Source: Luteibacter sp. SG786
GTDB lineage: Bacteria; Pseudomonadota; Gammaproteobacteria; Xanthomonadales; Rhodanobacteraceae
Length of the DNA stretch: 64,000 bases
Direction of reading: 5' to 3'
NCBI RefSeq assembly: GCF_011759605.1
Contig: NZ_JAAOYX010000002.1
Location: forward strand, 682,001 to 746,000
Part shown: piece by piece, positions 43,389 through 51,969 of the stretch
How the letters are laid out: the number at the start of each line of letters is the position of its first letter
Position numbering within the stretch: the stretch's first letter is position 1
Notes under the pieces: model-generated
The model's input: the letters and a program-made list of their open reading frames with translations, nothing else
What the model was told of the DNA's origin: nothing
Databases searched by the model: none
Translations under genes and position numbers: made by a program

Positions 43389-44909
43389 TCAAGCCGCTAC
43401 CGCCGGCGCCCGGCATTCGCGATCGATGAACTGCTGGTGCGTGGGCATCAGGTCGACGTTCCTCGACACCACGTCGCGCACGCTGGCGAGGAACTTCGGC
43501 AAGTCCTGTTCCGGCATCTGGTCCACCAGGGGATCGTATCCGTGCGGCATGATGCCCTGTCCGATCATCACCTGGACCCAGCTCACCACGCCGAACATTT
43601 CCTCGGCGTTGCGGAAGAAGCGTCCGCTGTGACGGAAAAGATCGATATAGGACTGCAAGGATTCCGGAATGGCCATGGTGCGGCAATCGTTCCAGAAGGG
43701 CGAATCGTCACGCGTGGTGGCGTTGTAGTGCAGGACGAGGAAGTCGCGTATGCGCTCCGCCTCGAATCGCGTCTGCGCGTTGTAACGGTCCACCAGCACG
43801 GGGTCCATGCGCCCGTCCGCCGGGAAAAGCTGCAATAGGCGCGAGATGCCCATCTGGATCATGTGGATGCTGGTGGATTCCAACGGCTCCATGAAGCCGC
43901 TGGCCAGACCGAGCGCCACGACGTTGCGGTTCCACGCCTTCCTGCGCAGGCCGGTCGTGAAGCGCAGCGGCCGTGGGTCGTCCAGCGCCTTGCCGTCGAG
44001 ATTTGCCAACAGCTTCGCGGCGGCCTCGTCGTCGCCGATGTGCGCGCTCGAATACACATACCCATTGCCGGTGCGGTGCTGCAGCGGAATGCGCCATTGC
44101 CATCCCGCCTCGCGGGCGGTGGAGCGGGTATAGGGCGTCGGCGTGGCCACCCGCTCGCAAGGTACGGCCAGCGCGCGGTCGCAAGGAAGCCAGTGGGTCC
44201 AGGCTTCGTAGCCCGTCTTCAGGGCGCCTTCGATGAGGATGCCGCGGAAACCGGAGCAATCGATGAAGAGATCGCCTTCCACCCGCTCACCGTCGGACAG
44301 CACCACGGCGGTGACATCGCCCGACTCCGGATGCAGCTCCACGTGCTGAACCTTGCCCTCGGTACGGCGCACGCCGCGCGCCTCGCCGTAGGCACGAAGA
44401 AAACGCGCGTACAGCGCGGCGTCGAAGTGGTAGGCATAGCCGATGCCGCCGAGCGGATTGCTCGCGGGTACGTCGACGGGCGCCGGCATGAACTTGCCGC
44501 GCGCCGCCGCCACGGTATTCACGGAATACTCGTCCAGGTCGGCCGCGAAACCCGCGAGCCGCCCTTTCAACCAATACTGATGGAACGGCGTCAGGCCCAC
44601 GTCGTGGCCGATCGTGCCGAATCCATGGATGTAGGAACTGCCCAGACTGCCCCAGTCCCTGAACTGGATGCCGAGCTTGAACGTGCCTTGCGTGCGCGCG
44701 ACGAATTCGGCCTCGTTCAACCCGAGCAGGTTGTTGAACAGCTTGATGTGCGGAACGGTGGCCTCGCCCACGCCGACGATGCCGATCTCGTCGGATTCGA
44801 CCAGCCGGACGGTGACTTGCTTCCCGAGGACGCGTGCGAGCGCGGATGCCGCCATCCAGCCGGCGGTACCGCCACCGACAACGACGATATGGGTGATGCC
44901 GTAGGTCAT
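43389..44909 (-). CDS. Flavin-dependent halogenase, tryptophan 7-halogenase family
   Basis: The 506-residue protein opens IVVVGGGTAGWMAASALARV (FADH2 site). GVGEATVPHIKLFNN is followed by the catalytic Lys78 in GTFKLGIQF. GWQWRIPLQHR matches the WxWxIP motif (269-275), and Glu344 is in EPLESTSIHM. These match the lysine and glutamate that activate hypochlorite in PrnA/RebH. Genes of this type sit beside TonB receptors in Xanthomonadales and Caulobacter without a known indole substrate. It is downstream of the receptor gene with a terminator-like hairpin between. Confidence 0.93.
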   Translation of the reverse strand: MTYGITHIVVVGGGTAGWMAASALARVLGKQVTVRLVESDEIGIVGVGEATVPHIKLFNNLLGLNEAEFVARTQGTFKLGIQFRDWGSLGSSYIHGFGTIGHDVGLTPFHQYWLKGRLAGFAADLDEYSVNTVAAARGKFMPAPVDVPASNPLGGIGYAYHFDAALYARFLRAYGEARGVRRTEGKVQHVELHPESGDVTAVVLSDGERVEGDLFIDCSGFRGILIEGALKTGYEAWTHWLPCDRALAVPCERVATPTPYTRSTAREAGWQWRIPLQHRTGNGYVYSSAHIGDDEAAAKLLANLDGKALDDPRPLRFTTGLRRKAWNRNVVALGLASGFMEPLESTSIHMIQMGISRLLQLFPADGRMDPVLVDRYNAQTRFEAERIRDFLVLHYNATTRDDSPFWNDCRTMAIPESLQSYIDLFRHSGRFFRNAEEMFGVVSWVQVMIGQGIMPHGYDPLVDQMPEQDLPKFLASVRDVVSRNVDLMPTHQQFIDRECRAPAVAA

Positions 44910-44927
44910 GACCGTCGCACGCAAGAG

Positions 44928-44964
44928 AAAAAAGAAGTGCGCCCGCGGGGAGACTCGCGGGCGC
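44928..44964 (-). terminator. Terminator or attenuator between receptor and halogenase genes
   Basis: On the minus strand GCGCCCGCG pairs with CGCGGGCGC (9 bp) and is followed by ACTTCTTTTTTCTC, a strong T-run at 44933-44928. It lies only 18 bases before the halogenase ATG, so the halogenase probably depends on read-through. Confidence 0.75.
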
Positions 44965-44971
44965 CAATGAC

Positions 44972-45002
44972 GGCGCATCCGGCCATGCGAGCCGGATGCG
45001 CC
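44972..45002 (-). other. Second hairpin after the receptor stop
   Basis: GGCGCATCCGGC and GCCGGATGCGCC form a perfect 12 bp stem with a 7-base loop, ten bases after the receptor stop and next to the T-run hairpin. It may stabilise the receptor mRNA or take part in attenuation. Confidence 0.6.
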
Positions 45003-45012
45003 GGTGAAGCGC

Positions 45013-48000
45013 TTAGAACTTGAAGCCAGCTGTGAAGCGTGCGGTGCGCGGCACGAACTGGATGTTGCCGGTCTTGTTGAACACGACCGGATTGCTGGCA
45101 TTGCTCGGAATGCCGTTCGATCCGAAGTTCGTGGTGTAGTCGTTGAAGTTCTTCCAGTTGAAGACGTTGAGGATGTCGAAGCGGATGTAGAACTTCGTCA
45201 TGTCGCCTTCGCCGATCGGGAAGTCTTTCGTGGCCTGGATGTCGAGGTCGCGATAGCCCCAGATCTTGCCACCGACGAGGAACTTGGAGCCCGGCGGGGT
45301 GTAAGCGCTCGGGATGTTCTGAGAACCATCCGGGAAGGTGGCGCCATAACCGTAGTTGCCATTCCAGGGCAACGGCGTCGCCAGCGTCAGCTTCGCGGAG
45401 AAGCTGAAGCCCCACGGGCCGTCGATCGAACCGGTCGCCACGAAGCGGTGCTTGGACGCGGCATTCGACGTAATGAACGGATAATCGAAGATCGTCGGCT
45501 CGTCGAACGAGTAGTGCTCGCCGATGTCGCGGTTCTGTTTCGCGCGGGTATAGGTGTACGCGAAGTTGGCGCTCCAACCGGATTCACGCGTATACGGCTT
45601 GTCGGCCGACAACAGCACTTGCGTGGTGCGCGTACGAATGCCGTTGTTGCCGATGATCATCGAGCCGAAGCCCGGGATGCCGTTGCCCCAGGGCTGCGAA
45701 CCGCCCTGGAAGAAGGAGCCATCCGGATAGCGGTTGCCGAGGGTGAACGCGAAGCCGTCGTACGACAGCACGCGCGTGATCGTGGCATCCGTGTTCCAGT
45801 CGCCCAGCTTGTTCGCCATGCCGATGCTGAACTGGTCCGAATACGGAGCCTTCAGATCGTTGTTCAGCATGTCGACTTCCTGGCCCTTGTTCGTACCGGT
45901 GACCAGGGCCTGCAGGTTCTCGAGGCCGTTGAGGTACGCCGGGTCCCAGTTCACGCAGTTCGTGTTGGGACCCACCGTGCAGGGACGACCGGGAATGTTG
46001 AACAGGATTTCCTGGTACGGCAGCGCCGACTTGGTCTGCTCCAGTTGGAGGTAGTCGTAGAGGTTGCGATCGTAGGAGCGGCCGGCACCACCGTGGATCA
46101 CGTGCGCTTCGTCGGCAAACAGGTCGTACGAGAAGCCGAGGCGCGGCGCCCACTGGTTCTGCGCGTGGCGATTGTTACCCGTGCTGATGTAGTCGCGGTA
46201 ATTGATGCCACCCTTCGCCAGCGTCTGCGCGTAGGTCTGTCCGGGGAACTGTGCCTGGGCATTCTCGTCGAGCGAGTTGAAGCCGTCGATCACGTTCTGC
46301 GGCGTGACATAGTCCAGGTACGAAGGCGTCTTTTCCTTGTCCCAACGGATGCCGAGGTTCAGGGTGAGGTGGTCGTTCACCGACCAATCGTCCTGGATAT
46401 AGGCGCCGTACTGCTTGCTGTTCGTTTCCGAGATCGGGTTCAGGCCCGGCACCGGGTTCGAGAACTGCGCCTTGTAGGGCAGCGCATTCGTGCCTCCGTC
46501 CGGCGTGACGTTATAGAAGAACTGCGGATTGGTGTCCTGCGCGTCCTGAGCGTGCAGCGTCACTTCCTTGTACTTGTAACCCACCTTGACGACATGGTCG
46601 CCGTGCCAGGTCAGGTCATTGAAAGTGAAATCGTCCGAGATCATCGGACCTTCCTGGCCCTTGATCTGCGTGGCAAGCGGTGATGCTGCGCCAATGCCGA
46701 TGATCGGCGCGTCGTTGTTCGGACGCCACGTGTAGTTGTAGCCATTACCGTAGTTGATCGGCAGCGGATCGTTCGACGAGTTCTCATACGACGCCTTGAA
46801 CTCGTTGAAGAACCACTCACCGCTGTGCTGCCAGCGGAAGGTGCCGCGCGTATCGTGGTTTTCCGTCACGATCGACTGCGAATACGACTGGCCGGCACCG
46901 ATGTTGTCGGCCTGCGTTTCGCGACGCACCTGCGTGCTGAGCTCGATGCGGTCGCGGTCGGTGAGCTCCCAATCGATCTTGCCGAAGTACAGCTTTTCGT
47001 CGAAGGGCAGGTTGGCCGGTCCGAGTTCGGCCTGGGCGGCGGCCGGGAGAAGGCCGATCGCATTGGCGGGAACGTCCGAGCCCGGGGTCACGGTAATCGG
47101 CGTGTCGAACTTCTTCTGCTCGAAGGTCACGAAGAAGTGCATCTGGTCCTTGATGATCGGACCGCCGAGCGCGAAGCCGTATTCCTTCTCGAAGGAGCGC
47201 GCCTTGGTCGAATCTTCTTCGGCGGGCGTGCGGCTGCGGTACTTGTCCGAGGTATAGGTGTAGAACGTCTCGCCGTGGAATTCGTTCGTACCCGACTTCG
47301 TCTCGGCCGTGATGGCCGCCGACGACACCTGGTCGTACTCGGCCTTGTAGTTGGAGGTGATGACCTTGTATTCACCGATGGCCAGCTGCGGGAACGGGTT
47401 GCCCTGGCTGTTCACCTGGCCGGACACGCCGCCTTCCTTCACGTAGCTCTTCTGGCCCACGCCGTCGATGAAGACGTTCACCGAGCTGTTGTTCTGGGCA
47501 CCGCCACGGAGGGACGTGTGGCCCTTCTCGTCCACGCTGAACACCATACCCGGCACGGTATCGGCGAACTCGAGGAAGTTGCGCGACACCTGCGGAATGG
47601 TCTGGATCTGGTGCAGCGAGATGGTCTTCGCCACTTCCGGCGTGCGCACTTCGTTCAGCGTGGTCGCGCTGACGGTAACGCCTTCCATCGCGGTGGCGGC
47701 GCTGGCGTCTGCCGGTGCCGCCGTGGCCGGTGCCGTCAGGTTAAGCGTCGCGGTCGAAGCGACCGTCAGGGTCACGTTCTGCTGCGTGCCCGGACCCGCG
47801 TCCACCTGGTAGGTGGCCGGGGGCAGGCCGTTGATCACGTAGGTGCCGTCGGCGCCGGCGGTGGCCTTGCGGCTCAGGCCGGTCTGCGGATTGAACGCGG
47901 TAACCGTGGCGCCGGGTGTGGTCTTGCCGCGCAGGGTGGCGATGGCCGACTGCGCGAACGCCGAAGGCGTCATCGCCGCGGCGGCGACCGACGCGGTGAT

Positions 48001-48045
48001 GACGCTCGTGAGAATCTTTTTCTTCAACTGCATCGAGGCTTTCAT
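45013..48045 (-). CDS. TonB-dependent receptor (OAR/CirA-like) for an oligosaccharide
   Basis: The 1010-residue protein starts at 48045 (GAGGGG upstream). Signal peptide ends TPSAFA. A carboxypeptidase-regulatory-like domain (ATLRGKTTPGATVTAFNPQT) is followed by the plug (RNFLEFADTVPGMVFSVDEK, SLRGGAQNNSSVNVFIDGVG) and a 22-strand barrel ending ARFTAGFKF with terminal Phe. It is an outer-membrane importer energised by TonB. The operator at 48150 and the neighbouring LacI gene suggest it is induced by its sugar. Confidence 0.95.
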   Translation of the reverse strand: MKASMQLKKKILTSVITASVAAAAMTPSAFAQSAIATLRGKTTPGATVTAFNPQTGLSRKATAGADGTYVINGLPPATYQVDAGPGTQQNVTLTVASTATLNLTAPATAAPADASAATAMEGVTVSATTLNEVRTPEVAKTISLHQIQTIPQVSRNFLEFADTVPGMVFSVDEKGHTSLRGGAQNNSSVNVFIDGVGQKSYVKEGGVSGQVNSQGNPFPQLAIGEYKVITSNYKAEYDQVSSAAITAETKSGTNEFHGETFYTYTSDKYRSRTPAEEDSTKARSFEKEYGFALGGPIIKDQMHFFVTFEQKKFDTPITVTPGSDVPANAIGLLPAAAQAELGPANLPFDEKLYFGKIDWELTDRDRIELSTQVRRETQADNIGAGQSYSQSIVTENHDTRGTFRWQHSGEWFFNEFKASYENSSNDPLPINYGNGYNYTWRPNNDAPIIGIGAASPLATQIKGQEGPMISDDFTFNDLTWHGDHVVKVGYKYKEVTLHAQDAQDTNPQFFYNVTPDGGTNALPYKAQFSNPVPGLNPISETNSKQYGAYIQDDWSVNDHLTLNLGIRWDKEKTPSYLDYVTPQNVIDGFNSLDENAQAQFPGQTYAQTLAKGGINYRDYISTGNNRHAQNQWAPRLGFSYDLFADEAHVIHGGAGRSYDRNLYDYLQLEQTKSALPYQEILFNIPGRPCTVGPNTNCVNWDPAYLNGLENLQALVTGTNKGQEVDMLNNDLKAPYSDQFSIGMANKLGDWNTDATITRVLSYDGFAFTLGNRYPDGSFFQGGSQPWGNGIPGFGSMIIGNNGIRTRTTQVLLSADKPYTRESGWSANFAYTYTRAKQNRDIGEHYSFDEPTIFDYPFITSNAASKHRFVATGSIDGPWGFSFSAKLTLATPLPWNGNYGYGATFPDGSQNIPSAYTPPGSKFLVGGKIWGYRDLDIQATKDFPIGEGDMTKFYIRFDILNVFNWKNFNDYTTNFGSNGIPSNASNPVVFNKTGNIQFVPRTARFTAGFKF

Positions 48046-48149
48046 TGTTCCCCTCTCCCAAATGTTCCGTGTGTGTTTTCTTATCCCGGCCGTAGCGCGA
48101 AACACGGTGGTCGACTTTCGTCGCGACGCGGTGGTCTGGCCACTCTTAT

Positions 48150-48161
48150 GCAAACGTTCTT
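48150..48161. promoter_or_regulatory. LacI-family operator before the TonB receptor
   Basis: GCAAACGTTCTT contains the AAACGTT core of the GH144 operator, about 105 bases upstream of the receptor start. On the other strand it reads AAGAACGTTTGC. It is less symmetric than the GH144 site. Confidence 0.65.
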
Positions 48162-48277
48162 CCCCGTGTGCCGCGTCCTCCCCTGCGGGCGGCGCAGCCG
48201 GTAAAGCGGATGTCCTGTGAAGACGCCGTCCTGCAGAATCCTTCCAGGGCCCGGCCAGCCGCGAATCAGACGAGCGA

Positions 48278-49300
48278 TCAGGCTCGTCGTCGTACAGCGT
48301 CGTTACCGCCGCAGGAGGCGCGTACGACGAGTTCGGTGCCGACGACGGTGCGCGGTTCGGGCGCGGCATCGTCGGGCGCCTCGATCATGCGAACGAGGCG
48401 TTCCAGTGCGGCTTCGCCCAATTCGGCGATGCGCACACGGACAGTGGAAAGCGGAGGCGTGACATAGCGCGCCATGGGGATGTCGTCGAAGCCGGCTACG
48501 GCGATGTCCTCGGGTGTGCGTACCTTGGCTTCCGACAAGGCGGACAGACAGCCGATGGCCATCATGTCGTTGGCCGCGAAGATCGCATCGGGACGCGGCA
48601 CCATGGCCAGCGCCTGCTTGCCGGCGTGGTAGCCGGACTCCTCGGTGAAATCGCCGGGAAGCACGATGGCGCGATCGGCCAGCCCCGCGGCGGCCAGCGC
48701 TTCGCGATAACCGCGGCAGCGCTCCTGCACGTCGTGGTTCACCTCAGGGCCCGCGATGAACGCGATGCGCTTGCGGCCCAGGCCAAGCAGGTGTTCGGTC
48801 ATGGCGCGAGCGCCGCCGTAGTCGTCGACATCGAGCGCCGCGTGACGATCGGAGCGCACATGGCTGTTGATCAGCACCGTGGGCAGCACGATCGGTAGGT
48901 TCTCGTCGAGGAAAGCCTCGTCCGCATGCGGTGACATCACCAGCAGTCCATCCACCCGTCCTTGCATGGCGCGGAGCGCGATGGCGGCCTCGGTGGCGTC
49001 GCCGTGCGAACTGGACACCAGCATGTACAGGCCACGGGCGCGGGCCGCGAGGTCGATGCCTCGGATCAGCTCGGAGAAGAACGCGCCGTGCAGGTCGGGC
49101 AGGAGGGCGCCGATGGTCTGGGTGCGGCGGGTGATCAGGCTGCGCGCCGCGTTGTGCGGCACGTAGCGGAGGCGCGCGGCCACCTCGCGGATGCGCTTCT
49201 GCGTTTCCGCGGTCACGCCGCCGTGTCCATTCAGCGCGCGCGAGACCGAGGCCACCGATACGTTGGCCATCCTCGCGACGTCTTTGATCGTCACACTCAC
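48278..49300 (-). CDS. LacI family transcriptional regulator
   Basis: The 340-residue protein has an N-terminal HTH and hinge: TIKDVARMANVSVASVSRAL, YVPHNAARSLITRRTQTIGA. The sugar-binding core follows (VVGTELVVRASCGG near the end, AVAGFDDIPMARYVTPPLST). It is most like the Xanthomonadales SalR/SucR-type repressors of TonB-receptor loci. It is upstream of the receptor on the same strand and probably represses the whole cluster and itself. Confidence 0.95.
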   Translation of the reverse strand: MSVTIKDVARMANVSVASVSRALNGHGGVTAETQKRIREVAARLRYVPHNAARSLITRRTQTIGALLPDLHGAFFSELIRGIDLAARARGLYMLVSSSHGDATEAAIALRAMQGRVDGLLVMSPHADEAFLDENLPIVLPTVLINSHVRSDRHAALDVDDYGGARAMTEHLLGLGRKRIAFIAGPEVNHDVQERCRGYREALAAAGLADRAIVLPGDFTEESGYHAGKQALAMVPRPDAIFAANDMMAIGCLSALSEAKVRTPEDIAVAGFDDIPMARYVTPPLSTVRVRIAELGEAALERLVRMIEAPDDAAPEPRTVVGTELVVRASCGGNDAVRRRA

Positions 49301-49350
49301 GTGGTTCTCGCCCTTGAGCCAACCCCTCCCGGGGCTCGACGGCGCGGAAC

Positions 49351-49362
49351 GTAAACGTTTTC
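49351..49362. promoter_or_regulatory. LacI-family operator before lacI (autoregulation)
   Basis: GTAAACGTTTTC differs by one base from the palindrome at 43289 and lies 51 bases upstream of the lacI start. Confidence 0.7.
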
Positions 49363-49395
49363 ACACGGGCTTGTAAAGCGTGCAAAAACAACCGG

Positions 49396-49511
49396 TTGCT
49401 GCGCTGCCGCAAGATCGTCGGGCCGTAGCAATACCACTATGCGGGTGGAGTTAAAAATTCGTGTTTTATCAGGCGAATGAGTGGTATTCGGCAAATTGCT
49501 GCGCCGCCGCA
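49396..49511. repeat. Direct repeats enclosing an inverted repeat
   Basis: TTGCTGCGCTGCCGCA at 49396 and TTGCTGCGCCGCCGCA at 49496 are 16 bp direct repeats with one mismatch, exactly 100 bp apart. Between them AATACCACT (49430-49438) faces AGTGGTATT (49480-49488), a perfect 9 bp inverted repeat around an AT-rich core. No gene is seen in the stretch. Confidence 0.55.
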
Positions 49512-49565
49512 GCTCACGCACACGAAACGTTCACCCAGCTAAATACCTGTCATGCATAGAATTAC

Positions 49566-49579
49566 GTAACGCGCGTTAC
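49566..49579. promoter_or_regulatory. 14 bp perfect palindrome downstream of the PepSY gene
   Basis: GTAACGCGCGTTAC overlaps a second palindrome, TTACGTAA at 49562-49569. It is 14 bases past the PepSY stop, so it is either a hairpin in that transcript or a binding site. Confidence 0.4.
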
Positions 49580-49593
49580 ATCCGGGAAACTTC

Positions 49594-51192
49594 TCAGGCC
49601 TCCTGTAGCTCAGGCACGGCCGACTTTTGCGTGCGCCGCGATGACCACACGCTGCAAGGGTCACCTTCCACCGCTCGCTTGCGGGTGGCGACGCCAAGGC
49701 ACGCGAAGCCCACGCCCATGGCAATGGCGACCAGATCGACACCCAGCGCCGCGTAATCGCCTTCGCCAACCGTGCGCACCATGCGATCGCCATGGATCAC
49801 CACATCGAGCAGCCCGATAGCGATGCTCACGGCCGCCGTGGCCCACAGCAGTTCCACGGCGGCCCTGGCCGGCCGTCGCCAGAAGGTCCAGAGGATCGCG
49901 GCGGCGAAGCTGGCGAAGCAGACCGGTTGCACGATCGCCGTGGGCGATGCGCCCCACAGCGGCAGCAGCAGGTTGCCGAGGAAGGTCATCGAAATCGCGA
50001 AGCACGCGCCGATGCAGACGCCCACGGTGGCCGTGGCCATGGCGCGCACCTTCAACGGCTGGTCGGCCTGCCGGCGCTTGCGCCGGGTTTCGATGTACAG
50101 CAGGTTGCCCGAATAGAAGAGGAAGGCGCCGGCCAGGCCCAGGAGGAAGTAGAGCCAGCGCAGGGAGAAGTTGCCGAAGGTGCCGAAGTGCAGTCCGAAG
50201 ATGGCCGAGTACGTGGCGTGGTTCGCATCGCGAACGCCGCTCAGTTGCATGTTCAACACGCGTCCGTCCACGGCATCGAGCGACACCGAACCGTATTCCC
50301 CAAGCGTCTTCTTCGACGTGCCGCGCACTTCCGCCGTGGCGCCTTGCCGGCCGTAATGCACGTAGCGCATGTAGTCGGGATCGAATGTCGCGGCGCCTGC
50401 CGCGAGTGCCGCCTGCCGCGCGCGCGCGCCCAGCTCGGCAGGCGAGAGCATCACCGCGCTTCCGCCCTTGTCCTTCGTTTCGGGAAGGGAACTTGTCATC
50501 CGCTCGAAGGCGCCCATGAGCTTGCCGTCGAACGCCACCGTGTTGAATGCGACAAGGGTTACCAGCGTCAGGCACAGCAGCGCACCGGTGATGGCGAAAA
50601 CGATGTGGAACGGCAGGCTGAGGATGCCGATGACGTTGTGCGCGTCCTGCCACAGGCGCTTCAGGTTGTGCCCTGGGCGTAGCGCGAACAGTTCGCGCAC
50701 GAGGTTGGGCAGGTGGATCAGCAGGCCGGTCAGTAGCGCCAGTCCGTAGATGATGCTGACGACGCCCATGAGGTAGATGCCGACGACGGGAATGCCGAGG
50801 TCGTAATGCAGTTCGTAGATGAAGTCCGCAAGGCCATGCTCATGGTCGTCGGAGTCCCGCGACGCCGCCTCGTCCAGCGACTGCGTCTTCCACGAGCCGT
50901 CCTTCTCCATCCAGTACGCGGCCACCTCGTGCGACGGATGGTCCGCGGGAAAGGTCACGCCCACCTGCTCGCGCGCGGCGGGATGCTTCGCCACGATGTC
51001 GTCGAGCATGGCGTGCGCGCGATCCATCGTGTCCGCGCGGGCCATCGTCGCCTGCGGAAGCGCCCAGGCGTCGATCTCTTCATGGAACATGGTCAACGCG
51101 CCCGCATAGAACGCGATGAAAAGAGCGAATCCAGCGAGGAGGCCGGTCCAGGTATGCACCGTGGTGAAGGTGCGGATCGTGGAAGCTTTCAT
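49594..51192 (-). CDS. PepSY-associated TM protein (DUF, iron-uptake type)
   Basis: The 532-residue protein starts MKASTIRTFTTVHTWTGLLA. The PepSY_TM family signature (HTWTGLLAGFALFIAFYAGA, W-Q-D-A-H-N-V-I-G-I-L with a conserved His, and SIIYGLALLTGLLIHLPNLV) is present, with four or more membrane helices at the C-terminus. Such proteins are encoded with siderophore receptors and are thought to be inner-membrane ferric-siderophore reductases. It is the third gene of a small operon downstream of a Fur box. Confidence 0.92.
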   Translation of the reverse strand: MKASTIRTFTTVHTWTGLLAGFALFIAFYAGALTMFHEEIDAWALPQATMARADTMDRAHAMLDDIVAKHPAAREQVGVTFPADHPSHEVAAYWMEKDGSWKTQSLDEAASRDSDDHEHGLADFIYELHYDLGIPVVGIYLMGVVSIIYGLALLTGLLIHLPNLVRELFALRPGHNLKRLWQDAHNVIGILSLPFHIVFAITGALLCLTLVTLVAFNTVAFDGKLMGAFERMTSSLPETKDKGGSAVMLSPAELGARARQAALAAGAATFDPDYMRYVHYGRQGATAEVRGTSKKTLGEYGSVSLDAVDGRVLNMQLSGVRDANHATYSAIFGLHFGTFGNFSLRWLYFLLGLAGAFLFYSGNLLYIETRRKRRQADQPLKVRAMATATVGVCIGACFAISMTFLGNLLLPLWGASPTAIVQPVCFASFAAAILWTFWRRPARAAVELLWATAAVSIAIGLLDVVIHGDRMVRTVGEGDYAALGVDLVAIAMGVGFACLGVATRKRAVEGDPCSVWSSRRTQKSAVPELQEA

Positions 51193-51194
51193 CG

Positions 51195-51455
51195 TCAGAG
51201 CCCGGGCAACGTGTGCTTGGCGAGGAAGAGCGCGGCATACGCGCCGGCGTTGGCCGCCGCGAGCCATGCCCATGCGCGGGGGCCACTGCGGAAGAGGAAG
51301 GTCGCGGCCATGATGCCGATCCACACGGGGAAGAAGAGGACGAGCATCGGAATCACCACCGATTCGCTGTGCGGCCAGAGCCAGATGGCGAGCGACATCA
51401 GGGCCATGGACAGCGGCAGGCCGAGCAGCACCCCGGCGAACGTCTTGGCGAGCAT
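51195..51455 (-). CDS. DUF3649 family small membrane protein
   Basis: The 86-residue protein has three helices: FAGVLLGLPLSMALMSLAIW, PMLVLFFPVWIGIMAATFLF and WLAAANAGAYAALFLA. It lies between the DUF3325 and PepSY genes, with a TGATG overlap upstream and a two-base gap downstream. The trio is common next to TonB receptors for ferric siderophores. Function unknown. Confidence 0.85.
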   Translation of the reverse strand: MLAKTFAGVLLGLPLSMALMSLAIWLWPHSESVVIPMLVLFFPVWIGIMAATFLFRSGPRAWAWLAAANAGAYAALFLAKHTLPGL

Positions 51456-51730
51456 CAGCGCGGCTTCCGTTCGGCGGCCGGTCGGAAGAACCAGGTGACG
51501 TACGGCAGGGCTACCGCGCCGAGCATCAGGGCGGTCAGGGTTGCGAAGATCCCGGGAAGCGAGGTCTCGCCGGCGATCCACAGGGCCAGCGCCAGAGCGG
51601 CGCATGCCCCGGCGGCGAACCTTGCCGGACGGCCGAGCGCTCGCGTCAGGAGCCGCTGATTGCGCGAGGAAAGGTAGGCGAGAGCCATGGCGGCGAAGGC
51701 CGCCACGCAGCCGAGGATATCCATGGGCAT
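51455..51730 (-). CDS. DUF3325 family small membrane protein
   Basis: The 91-residue protein starts at MPMDILGCVAAFAAMALAYL; the start is 51730 or 51724. Three helices, with the SSRNQRLL motif after the first, match DUF3325. It is the first gene of the PepSY operon, about 20 bases after the Fur box. Confidence 0.82.
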   Translation of the reverse strand: MPMDILGCVAAFAAMALAYLSSRNQRLLTRALGRPARFAAGACAALALALWIAGETSLPGIFATLTALMLGAVALPYVTWFFRPAAERKPR

Positions 51731-51750
51731 AGGCCGGGTGATGTACTGAT

Positions 51751-51765
51751 TGATAATTATTATCA
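51751..51765. promoter_or_regulatory. Fur box upstream of DUF3325-DUF3649-PepSY
   Basis: TGATAATTATTATCA, embedded in AAATGATAATAATTATCAAT on the minus strand, matches the Fur consensus closely and lies 20-35 bases upstream of the operon start. Iron-dependent repression is predicted. Confidence 0.82.
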
Positions 51766-51969
51766 TTTGGCGTCGACCGGTCAAACCGGAGGCGCCGGGC
51801 ACTGCTCAAGTCGTGACCAACCCGGCCGTTAACTGAATAACGGTACCGGGTAAAACTTGCGTTAACCCATGCCGTTAAATTAGAATTAACACCCCATCGA
51901 TTCATCGCCCTGCAACATCTCGTTGCGCGATGCGACAGGAAAAGCCGATAACCCGTTGATGTAGCAGCC

